From NCBI GenBank assembly GCA_021782715.1, contig JAJXUR010000017.1, forward strand, positions 1 through 7,867: a DNA stretch of 7,867 bases, read 5' to 3'. The notes beneath the pieces are model-generated. The model was not told the DNA's origin and did no database searches. It was given only the letters and a program-made list of their open reading frames with translations. The DNA is from a bacterium. GTDB taxonomy: Bacteria > Patescibacteriota > Minisyncoccia > Phycocordibacterales > Phycocordibacteraceae. The stretch's first letter is position 1; every line of letters begins with the position of its first letter. The position numbers and the translations under genes are program-made. Shown here in pieces: positions 1-4,917 of the stretch.

Positions 1-34
1 CCGCACTAACGGCTGCATATCGATGAGTCATCAT
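1..34 (-). CDS. Probable start of a gene running off the left edge (unidentified)
   Basis: Reading leftward from an ATG at 32-34 (a second ATG follows at 29-31) the frame is open to the edge and gives MMTHRYAAVSA. A purine-rich AGAAAGGG lies about 4 nt before the first ATG and could be the ribosome site. A good sigma70-type promoter sits about 60 nt further upstream, and the terminator of the preceding minus-strand gene lies beyond that, so the order terminator, promoter, ribosome site, start is coherent. Only 11 residues are visible, so no function can be proposed. The start could equally be the second ATG. Confidence 0.45.
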   Translation of the reverse strand, partial: MMTHRYAAVSA

Positions 35-89
35 GAACCCTTTCTTGGTGAGAGGTGCCTGTCAAAGACCTACCTGGTACCTAAATGTT

Positions 90-117
90 ATTTTACAGCA
101 TAAATACTAATAGTCAA
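90..117 (-). promoter_or_regulatory. Candidate sigma70 promoter for the left-edge gene
   Basis: On the minus strand TTGACT (112-117) is followed after 16 nt by TAAAAT (90-95), each one mismatch from the TTGACA and TATAAT consensus. Transcription would begin near position 83 and give a leader of about 50 nt before the ATG at 34. It lies just past the terminator of the upstream gene, where a new promoter is expected. Confidence 0.5.
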
Positions 118-140
118 TTCACCGCGCGCTTCCCTGATTA

Positions 141-202
141 CCCCAAAAATAAAATCCCCGGATTTTCGCGCCGCACCGAGTGTGCGAGAGAAAATCCGGG
201 GA
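141..202 (-). terminator. Rho-independent terminator of the 221-aa protein gene
   Basis: A perfect 12-bp stem is formed by 155-166 and 191-202 (TCCCCGGATTTT with AAAATCCGGGGA). Inside it CGCAC (172-176) pairs with GTGCG (182-186). On the minus strand the stem is followed at once by TTTTATTTTTGGGG (141-154), a U-rich tail. It begins 18 nt after the stop codon of the gene ending at 221. Confidence 0.85.
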
Positions 203-220
203 CCGACTGATTGGCCTGAT

Positions 221-886
221 TCACCGAACCAAGCATAGCGCGCGCGGGGATAAGATCAGGCGACCGGGGCCCCAGCGGACAGGCGGAGCAAGCGGGCGCA
301 CGGCAAACCCCCATCCCCCGCGAAACCAGTATCCGTACACTGCGCCGAGGTCTCCATTGATATCGGGGATGTACCCGATGATGGCGTATCCGTTCGTAAG
401 AAGCGGTCCGATGCCACCATGCGGCTGCCCCGCAAAAGCCGAGAAATACTGACCAAGCGTCATCGTGACTCTTCCTTCGCCGCCGAGTAGAGCGATAGTG
501 TCGGCATCGTAGCAGAAGTCACGCAGCCTGCTCACCGCCAGTTTCCCGGCCCGAGCTCTTCCATCGACAATCGGCAGATAGCGCGCCCTGAAATCGGGAC
601 TGAGACGTGCTATCTTCACCGGTGCCTCATGGGAGAGATTGACGATGAAATGTTCAGCGGCGTTGAATCGCTCTGACGGGAGCACATCAATGACATCGAT
701 GACCTCGATGGGTATCTCTCTCTTGGTAACCACGTGCTGGGAGATCCTGCCTTCGCGGATGCGCCGCAGCGCCGCCGCCGTTTCTTGAAACTGAAAAGAT
801 CCTCTAAGCCTATCGGTGATGGCACGCAACATGCGGCAAAAGAAGTTGGGCTGCCGCTGGACGGGGACCCGCATACTATCTTTCAT
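221..886 (-). CDS. Hypothetical protein, 221 aa, unknown function
   Basis: The start is the ATG at 884-886 because an AAGGAGAT ribosome site lies 4 nt upstream. A longer reading from 997 is possible but begins inside the probable leader. I do not recognise the family. The N-terminus is basic (residues 1-60, with VPVQRQ and RAITDRLRG). The middle (55-125) alternates charged and hydrophobic residues like a small alpha/beta or beta domain (IPIEVIDVIDVLP, ARYLPIVDGRARAGKL). The C-terminal third is rich in Gly, Tyr and Trp, with GYIPDINGDLGAVYGYWFRG at 171-190 and GWGFAVRPL at 191-199. There is no signal peptide and no clear membrane helix, so it is probably cytosolic. It is transcribed alone, with its own promoter (987-1016), structured leader and strong terminator; this tidy unit and strong ribosome site indicate a real, possibly well-expressed gene. 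Confidence 0.75.
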   Translation of the reverse strand: MKDSMRVPVQRQPNFFCRMLRAITDRLRGSFQFQETAAALRRIREGRISQHVVTKREIPIEVIDVIDVLPSERFNAAEHFIVNLSHEAPVKIARLSPDFRARYLPIVDGRARAGKLAVSRLRDFCYDADTIALLGGEGRVTMTLGQYFSAFAGQPHGGIGPLLTNGYAIIGYIPDINGDLGAVYGYWFRGGWGFAVRPLAPPVRWGPGRLILSPRALCLVR

Positions 887-889
887 AAT

Positions 890-897
890 GATCTCCT
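890..897 (-). promoter_or_regulatory. Strong ribosome binding site fixing the start at 886
   Basis: The minus strand reads AAGGAGATCATT immediately before the ATG at 884-886, a near-perfect anti-16S match. It decides between this start and the upstream in-frame codon at 995-997. Confidence 0.8.
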
Positions 898-906
898 TGG
901 TGGTTG

Positions 907-961
907 TGTCGTCCGACAGGCCCCGTCGCAGGGGCCACGCGGCGCCGATGGAAAACCCCTG
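907..961 (-). promoter_or_regulatory. Structured leader with competing hairpins upstream of the 221-aa protein
   Basis: The leader holds a hairpin GGCCCC/GGGGCC (919-924 with 931-936, 6-nt loop) and, next to it, TGTCG/CGACA (907-911 with 914-918). The segment 929-934 can instead pair with 956-961 (CAGGGG with CCCCTG), which excludes the first hairpin. The set lies 10-65 nt upstream of the ribosome site. This resembles an attenuation or translation-control leader, but no known riboswitch is recognised and regulation is inferred only. Confidence 0.35.
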
Positions 962-986
962 TGAACGATCTTCGGGTCTGGAGGCA

Positions 987-1016
987 ATATTACACATAAA
1001 AGCGGCATTTTGTCAT
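987..1016 (-). promoter_or_regulatory. Candidate promoter of the 221-aa protein gene
   Basis: On the minus strand ATGACA (1011-1016) and TAATAT (987-992) are separated by 18 nt. Both match the sigma70 boxes well. Transcription would start near 980, giving a leader of about 94 nt that contains the hairpins at 907-961. Confidence 0.45.
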
Positions 1017-1024
1017 GCGCTAGA

Positions 1025-1040
1025 CGAGGGACGGGACTCG
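1025..1040 (-). repeat. Second copy of the tRNA-Asp 3' end (16-nt direct repeat)
   Basis: The 16 bases cgagggacgggactcg at 1025-1040 are identical to 1209-1224, which form the 3' acceptor strand and T-arm half of tRNA-Asp. The shared word atgcg lies beside both copies (1015-1019 and 1204-1208), with five extra bases at the left copy. An 11-nt inverted copy of the T-loop region also occurs at 1127-1137 against 1216-1226. No D-arm, anticodon arm or 5' acceptor accompanies the copy, so it is not a second tRNA gene. Confidence 0.8.
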
Positions 1041-1049
1041 GCTAGGAGT

Positions 1050-1154
1050 CGAAGCCGGCTCGTCAGCCGACTTCGCTCACAGCCCTGCCTCGCGGTTCCG
1101 CCTGCTGGCGGAACATCGCTCCGGCTTTCGAGTCCCGACGAAAGCTTCGCTTTC
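1050..1154. repeat. Chain of three short hairpins downstream of tRNA-Asp
   Basis: Three compact palindromes occur in about 100 bases: CGAAG/CTTCG enclosing CGGCT/AGCCG with one mismatch (1050-1075), GTTCCGCC/GGCGGAAC with a 4-nt loop (1095-1114), and GAAAGC/GCTTTC with a 3-nt loop (1140-1154). They lie between the two copies of the tRNA-Asp 3' end. None has a U-tract of its own on the tRNA strand. Function unknown; no protein gene is supported here. Confidence 0.6.
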
Positions 1155-1167
1155 TTCCTTCGCGCAT

Positions 1168-1202
1168 GAAAAGCTAAAGCCCCTTTCGGGGCTAAGCTTT
1201 TC
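1168..1202 (-). terminator. Terminator of tRNA-Asp
   Basis: On the minus strand AGCCCC-GAAA-GGGGCT (1178-1193) is followed by TTAGCTTTTC, a short GC-rich stem with a GNRA-type loop and a U-rich tail. The tail can itself pair with GAAAAGCT on the other side (1168-1175 with 1195-1202), and a further outer stem cgcgcat/atgcgcg (1161-1167 with 1204-1210) reaches into the last bases of the tRNA gene. Confidence 0.7.
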
Positions 1203-1206
1203 TATG

Positions 1207-1280
1207 CGCGAGGGACGGGACTCGAACCCGCAACCTTCCGCGTGACAGGCGGATGCTCTAACCAGTTGAGCTACCCCCGC
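1207..1280 (-). tRNA. tRNA-Asp (anticodon GUC)
   Basis: The 74-nt gene folds as a complete cloverleaf: acceptor GCGGGGG with CCCUCGC (one G-U pair), D stem GCUC/GAGC with the usual GG in the loop, anticodon stem UCCGC/GCGGA around CUGUCAC (anticodon GUC), variable AGGUU, and a T arm GCGGG-UUCGAGU-CCCGU. The discriminator base is G, the normal identity base for aspartate. CCA is not encoded, so it must be added enzymatically. The 5' flank carries the structured repeat array and the 3' flank a terminator. Confidence 0.96.
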
Positions 1281-1374
1281 AAAGAGAGGCAATACAGAAA
1301 TGCATGTCTTCATTCATTTCTGTATTCGCCGAACGAAGCGGTGGCAAGCGTGCAAATAACGCTTACCCCCGCAA
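1281..1374 (-). repeat. tRNA-leader structured module, Asp unit 1
   Basis: Read toward the tRNA, the unit begins with TTGCGGGGGTA (1364-1374), an exact copy of the tRNA-Asp 5' end and its preceding TT. It continues with stem 1 AAGCGT/ACGCTT and a 7-nt loop (1346-1364), then a core containing CTTCGTTCGG (1329-1338). Next is stem 2, a perfect 12-bp AATACAGAAATG/CATTTCTGTATT pairing (1291-1302 with 1315-1326) with GAAGAC in the loop, and finally CCTCTCTT just before tRNA base 1. The same architecture precedes tRNA-Met at 3084-3171. Whether it acts as RNA (tRNA leader) or DNA is unknown. Confidence 0.7.
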
Positions 1375-1453
1375 GTGAGGGACAAAGAGTGAATCCATTC
1401 ACTCTTTTCCCGAACGCAGCGCAGGCAGGCTTGTTTCAAGCTTACGCCCGCAA
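1375..1453 (-). repeat. tRNA-leader structured module, Asp unit 2 (degenerate tandem copy)
   Basis: Read toward the tRNA it starts with TTGCGGGCGTA (1443-1453), one mismatch from the tRNA-Asp 5' end. A small stem GCTTG/CAAGC (1429-1441), the core GCTGCGTTCGGG (1409-1420) and an 11-nt palindrome AAAGAGTGAAT/ATTCACTCTTT (1384-1407) follow, ending in CCTCACTT before unit 1. Element order matches unit 1, but the long stem has entirely different, still perfectly paired arms. Confidence 0.6.
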
Positions 1454-1501
1454 GCAACCGGGACTTGCCTTCCGAACACCAAGGGGCAAGCTTCGCTTGC
1501 C
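1454..1501 (-). repeat. tRNA-leader structured module, partial unit 3
   Basis: A 7-bp hairpin GGCAAGC/GCTTGCC with loop TTC (1485-1501) is followed, reading toward the tRNA, by GTTCGG (1472-1477) and a stem GCAAG/CTTGC (1450-1468) that overlaps the mimic of unit 2. The core word and the hairpin order agree with the other units, but no tRNA-end copy is visible. The remaining 1502-1607 before the kinase start shows no convincing promoter or gene. Confidence 0.4.
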
Positions 1502-1607
1502 ACCAAAAGTATTCGTTTCCCCATCCTACCAAACTCTCTCGGAAATGTCCTGCTGAGCGAATGAGACGCTTCCCTTTTCCAGGAAGATACGGTAGTCTGC
1601 ACTACTT

Positions 1608-3032
1608 ATGCGCTTCAAAAGAACAAAAATCGTCGCAACTATCGGCCCGTCCTCCTCGGAGCCGGCACGGCTCGCGGAACTCATCCGCGCCGGCATGAAT
1701 GTCGCCCGGCTCAACTTCTCTCATGGATCTCACGAGGATCACGAGAGAAGCATCAAGACCGTCCGGGCCGTATCGGAGAAACTCGGTGAGCCCATCGCCA
1801 TCATGCAAGACCTCTCGGGACCGAAAGTCCGCATCGGAGAATTCGCCGACGGGAGCATCACCCTCGTGCCGGGCGCGCGATTCACGCTCTCGACACTGCC
1901 ATGCGAGGGCTCTGCGGAACGTGTCTTCATCAATTATCCCCACCTCCACAAAGAGGTAAAGAAGGGGGCCGTCATCATGCTTGACGACGGACGCCGCAAG
2001 CTCGAGGTCGTCTCCGTACGCGGGAATGATGTCATAACCACCGTTCTCATCGGCGGTACGATCAAAGGCCGCCGCGGTGTCAACATCCCGGGCGCATTCC
2101 GCGAGATAAGCCCCATCACCAGGAAAGACCGCGAGGATCTCGTCTTCGGCCTGGCGCAACGCGTGGACTTCGTCGCGCTTTCGTTCGTGCGCACCGCAGA
2201 CGACATAAAGAAACTCCGCACGCTCATCAAGAAACACTCTCCCAAACACACCCCTTCCATCATCGCCAAGATAGAAACGCTTGAGGCAATAGAGAATATC
2301 GATGCCATCATCGCGGAGACCGACGGCATCATGGTGGCGCGCGGCGATCTCGCCGTCGAAGTGTCGCCTGAGAATGTCCCGCTCTTGCAGAAGAGCATCA
2401 TCAGCAAGAGCGTCGCCGCGGGCAAGCCGGTCATCACGGCCACACAGATGCTCGAATCGATGATCCAGAGCCCGGTCCCGACCCGCGCCGAAGTCGGCGA
2501 TGTCGCCAATGCAATCCTTGATGGCACGGATGCCGTGATGCTCTCGCAGGAGACCGCGATGGGCGACTACCCGGTCGAAGCGGTAGCTATGATGACGAAG
2601 ATAGCGGACAAGACCGAGAACGATCGCTCGTATCGCGATCTATTCCGCAACACGCGCGCGCACGAAGAGACCGAGACGGTCGATGCTATCGGCCGCGCCG
2701 TCGTCGATGTCGCTCATGCCACGAATGCGAAAGCTATCGTAGCCCTTTCGGAGAGCGGCTTCACGGCGCGCATGATATCGCGCTATCGCCCATCGCGCCC
2801 GATCATCGTCTTCACCCCCCACGAGGAGACCGCGCGAAAACTTTCACTCTCGTTCGCCTGCCATCCGTTCATCGCGAAATCGTTCAAAGAGTTGCTCCAT
2901 GTCGTCACCGAGTCGGAGCAGACGCTTATGAAGCAAGGACTCGCGAAGAGGGGCGACACGGTCGTGCTGGCCGCCGGCATCCCCTTCGGCAAGGTCGGCG
3001 GTACCAACACGATGATGGTACAGACGCTCTAG
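1608..3032 (+). CDS. pyk: Pyruvate kinase
   Basis: A full-length 474-aa pyruvate kinase, which converts phosphoenolpyruvate and ADP to pyruvate and ATP in the cytosol, usually as a tetramer. The N-terminal part has KIVATIGPSS at 7-16 and the substrate-binding RLNFSHG at 34-40. The B domain (about 72-168) follows DLSGPKVR at 68-75. The catalytic lysine is K221 and the Mg ligands are E223 and D247 (AKIET, ARGDLA). TDAVMLSQETA lies at 307-317, where most relatives have SGETA. The C-terminal regulatory domain spans about 355-474 and ends GGTNTMM. Lys73 takes the place of the Glu typical of K+-dependent enzymes (PykA-like), suggesting K+ independence. The start is chosen by alignment, since no Shine-Dalgarno lies near the ATG. 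It is monocistronic, bracketed by divergent tRNA genes. Confidence 0.97.
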   Translation: MRFKRTKIVATIGPSSSEPARLAELIRAGMNVARLNFSHGSHEDHERSIKTVRAVSEKLGEPIAIMQDLSGPKVRIGEFADGSITLVPGARFTLSTLPCEGSAERVFINYPHLHKEVKKGAVIMLDDGRRKLEVVSVRGNDVITTVLIGGTIKGRRGVNIPGAFREISPITRKDREDLVFGLAQRVDFVALSFVRTADDIKKLRTLIKKHSPKHTPSIIAKIETLEAIENIDAIIAETDGIMVARGDLAVEVSPENVPLLQKSIISKSVAAGKPVITATQMLESMIQSPVPTRAEVGDVANAILDGTDAVMLSQETAMGDYPVEAVAMMTKIADKTENDRSYRDLFRNTRAHEETETVDAIGRAVVDVAHATNAKAIVALSESGFTARMISRYRPSRPIIVFTPHEETARKLSLSFACHPFIAKSFKELLHVVTESEQTLMKQGLAKRGDTVVLAAGIPFGKVGGTNTMMVQTL

Positions 3033-3042
3033 GCGTCTGTAC
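3018..3042 (+). terminator. Hairpin enclosing the pyk stop codon
   Basis: GTACAGACGC (3018-3027) pairs perfectly with GCGTCTGTAC (3033-3042), leaving a 5-nt loop TCTAG that contains most of the stop codon TAG (3030-3032). No U-tract follows directly; the nearest T-run is CTTTTG about 20 nt on. It may terminate transcription inefficiently, protect the 3' end, or act at termination of translation. Confidence 0.4.
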
Positions 3043-3083
3043 GGCATTGTCTCATAAGGCCACTTTTGCTAGTGTTTACACTA

Positions 3084-3171
3084 TCGCCGGTGTAAGTGTC
3101 GCTTGCACACTTTCATCGGCTCGTTCGGAGAATGCGAATGGTTCGAAGACGCACCTTCGCATTTCCTCACT
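3084..3171 (+). repeat. tRNA-leader structured module, Met unit
   Basis: The unit starts with TCGCCGGTGTA (3084-3094), identical to the tRNA-Met 5' end at 3172-3182. Stem 1 is AAGTGT/ACACTT with a 7-nt loop (3094-3112). The core GGCTCGTTCGGAGAATGC (3118-3135) matches the Asp unit at 14 of 18 positions. Stem 2 is AATGCGAA/TTCGCATT (3131-3138 with 3156-3163) with GAAGAC in the loop, and the unit ends CCTCACTT before the tRNA. A further short palindrome TAGTGT/ACACTA lies just upstream (3070-3083). Confidence 0.7.
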
Positions 3172-3173
3172 TC

Positions 3174-3247
3174 GCCGGTGTAGCTCAGTTGGTTAGAGCA
3201 CAGCATTCATAAAGCTGAGGTCGCAGGTTCGATCCCTGCCACCGGCA
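3174..3247 (+). tRNA. tRNA-Met (anticodon CAU), probably elongator
   Basis: A 74-nt cloverleaf: acceptor GCCGGUG/CACCGGC, D stem GCUC/GAGC, anticodon loop UUCAUAA (CAU), T arm GCAGG-UUCGAUC-CCUGC, discriminator A, no encoded CCA. The G1-C72 pair and the absence of three G-C pairs in the anticodon stem exclude an initiator tRNA. A CAU anticodon can also belong to a lysidine-modified tRNA-Ile, but the body (GAGCACA, UCAUAA, GGUC) looks more like elongator Met. The anticodon stem has an A-A mismatch at 31-39. Its 3' end is 26 nt from the convergent histidine kinase stop. Confidence 0.93.
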
Positions 3248-3273
3248 CAAAAGACGAGAGGGGGCTCCGCTTT

Positions 3274-4839
3274 TCAGGCGGGAAACTCGACCGTAAACGT
3301 GGAACCCTTCCCCGCTCCCTCGCTTTCGGCACGGATGGTGCCGCCGTGCGCTTCGGTGATCTGCTTCGCGATAAAGAGACCATAGCCGGTGGAGTGAACA
3401 TTCACTTTTATCGAATCTTTACCATGACCACCTTCGGTGAAAAGGCGCTTCTTGTCCTCGTCATCGATGCCGACGCCGCTGTCCTTCACGGCGAAGAGGA
3501 GCTTCGTGCCCTCCCGCTTCAGCGAGACATTGACGGAGCCCGAGGGCGTGTAGTTGACGGCATTGTCGATAAGGTTACGGAGCACATGGTCGTTGATCTG
3601 CGCTCGGTCACCCGTCATCTGATACGACGCGTCATCGGCAGCAAATGAAAGGGTGAGCCCTTTCTGCTCCGCCGCCAGCTTCGACTTCTCGACCGCTTCG
3701 GCCGCGAGCGCCTTCAGGTCGAACGATTCTTTCGTATACGTTACCGTTCCCTTCTTCAGATTCGACGCCTTCAAGATGGTCGCGACCGAATCCGCGCCCT
3801 GCCGCGTCTCCGCGAGCGAATGCTCGACGAAGGGCTTGAGCTCCTCCGGCAGCGTCCCGAAGTCGCCGTCGGCGAGCGCGGCGAAGGAGCCTTCGGCCTT
3901 CGTCAAGAACCCCTTCACCTCGTGCCCGATGAAGTGGATGAGTCCCTCCTGCCGTTCATTAGTCGCCGCGAGCTCCTCCGCGAGCTTCTGTATCTTCTCC
4001 CGCTGCTCCACTTCCCGGTCGACGCTGCGGATGAGCAGCACTCCGACAATGAGCAATATGAAAAGCAAGCCGCCATTGATGAGCTGCTCGGTCGCGCTCC
4101 CCGCGATAAGCATGCGGATAAACACGAAGAGCCAGAGCGCGAAGACGATGAATTCCGTCGCCACCACCTTCATACTGAATAGACCGTGCTTCAAGATTGC
4201 GTATGCGACGAATACGATGTAGATAGAGGCGGTGATATTGCCGTACGGCAAGACCGGAATCCCATACCAGAGGAAATAGTTCGTGCACCCGCCGGCATAG
4301 CCTATTGCTGTCCCGATGAGGATGTAGGTTATCTGTGCGCGCTCCTCTGCATTATTGGTAACACCCAAGCGCCTAGACAGCAGCCAGACAGGGTACGCGG
4401 CATATCCCACCCAGATAATCAGGAACGGCAGGAACAGCGGGCCAGCCGCCGGCCAATAGAGAAATCCGCTCCGCGAGACGATTGAGGCGATGAAAGCCGG
4501 ACTCCAATTCACGATACTGAAAAAGAGAGCGACGATGTATCCCGTCCATACGAACCGGCGAAGCTGCCAGTGCTGTCCCAGGAATCGGACGACGAAGTGG
4601 AAATAGAAGAACGGGATGAAGATTGCTCCCGCCATGAGGATACGCACCCACAGCATCGCCGATCCGGGGTCGCTCGCTATCTGCCATGAGAAGTAAGCGT
4701 ACCCCCACACCGCGACCGCAAGAGCGAAGAGGGAGAAAAGTTGATTGGTACGATTACGCCGATCGGCGAACAAAATAAGAAAGCCGAGAACGATGCTGGT
4801 GGCGACGTTGACGAGCGCTGAGATAGCATAGAAATTCAT
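3274..4839 (-). CDS. Membrane sensor histidine kinase with N-terminal multi-helix domain
   Basis: A 521-aa sensor kinase that should autophosphorylate on histidine and pass phosphate to an unknown response regulator; none is in the window. Hydrophobic helices lie at about 5-24, 34-52, 64-83, 97-119, 127-155, 167-190 and 196-218, resembling the 7TM histidine-kinase input domain, followed by two more near 228-246 and 252-271. A charged coiled-coil-like linker (272-298) leads to the H-box, HFIGHEVKG, with phospho-acceptor H306. The ATPase domain has an N-box NLIDNAVNY (422-430), G1 DSGVGID (453-459) and G2 GYGLFIAK (485-492), so it looks active. The residue four after H306 is Gly, not the Thr or Asn of the usual HExxT/N phosphatase motif. 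The start is set by the membrane domain, although no Shine-Dalgarno precedes it; the T-run of the upstream terminator abuts the ATG. Confidence 0.92.
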   Translation of the reverse strand: MNFYAISALVNVATSIVLGFLILFADRRNRTNQLFSLFALAVAVWGYAYFSWQIASDPGSAMLWVRILMAGAIFIPFFYFHFVVRFLGQHWQLRRFVWTGYIVALFFSIVNWSPAFIASIVSRSGFLYWPAAGPLFLPFLIIWVGYAAYPVWLLSRRLGVTNNAEERAQITYILIGTAIGYAGGCTNYFLWYGIPVLPYGNITASIYIVFVAYAILKHGLFSMKVVATEFIVFALWLFVFIRMLIAGSATEQLINGGLLFILLIVGVLLIRSVDREVEQREKIQKLAEELAATNERQEGLIHFIGHEVKGFLTKAEGSFAALADGDFGTLPEELKPFVEHSLAETRQGADSVATILKASNLKKGTVTYTKESFDLKALAAEAVEKSKLAAEQKGLTLSFAADDASYQMTGDRAQINDHVLRNLIDNAVNYTPSGSVNVSLKREGTKLLFAVKDSGVGIDDEDKKRLFTEGGHGKDSIKVNVHSTGYGLFIAKQITEAHGGTIRAESEGAGKGSTFTVEFPA

Positions 4840-4842
4840 ATA

Positions 4843-4883
4843 AAAAAATAGACCGGGTTGCCACTAAGTGTAGCATCCCGGTC
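4843..4883 (-). terminator. Rho-independent terminator of the methyltransferase gene
   Basis: On the minus strand GACCGGG/CCCGGTC (4877-4883 with 4851-4857) closes a hairpin whose 19-nt loop includes a small CAC/GTG stem. TATTTTTTTAT follows directly. It lies 35 nt after the methyltransferase stop and ends only a few bases before the histidine kinase ATG at 4837-4839. Confidence 0.85.
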
Positions 4884-4917
4884 ATGCGGAACAGTTTATC
4901 ATCAGGCCCATCCTCCA

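Noticed and set aside
887..997. N-terminal extension of the 221-aa protein to 997
   Set aside because: It would cover the candidate -10 box, and the structured leader and the AAGGAGAT site point to the ATG at 886.
1025..1224. Pseudo-tRNA or second tRNA gene
   Set aside because: Only the 3' acceptor and half of the T arm are present; there is no anticodon arm, D arm or 5' acceptor.
1077..1313. Minus-strand open frame encoding a peptide with GVAQLVRASACHAEGCGFESRPS
   Set aside because: It is the tRNA-Asp gene read as protein, a well-known spurious database motif.
1281..1501. CRISPR array
   Set aside because: The repeating parts are degenerate, each has internal hairpins with changing arms, the spacing differs (79-92 nt), and there are no identical repeats or cas genes.
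1602..2249. Long minus-strand open frames inside pyruvate kinase
   Set aside because: Codon-structure shadows of a full-length, motif-complete enzyme on the plus strand.
1207..3247. Composite transposon carrying pyruvate kinase
   Set aside because: No transposase, target-site duplication or long identical terminal repeats; the inverted symmetry is kept only as a speculative finding.
3207..3401. Minus-strand open frame ending VPVAGIEPATSAL
   Set aside because: Antisense reading of tRNA-Met plus the histidine kinase end region; another familiar tRNA-derived false protein.
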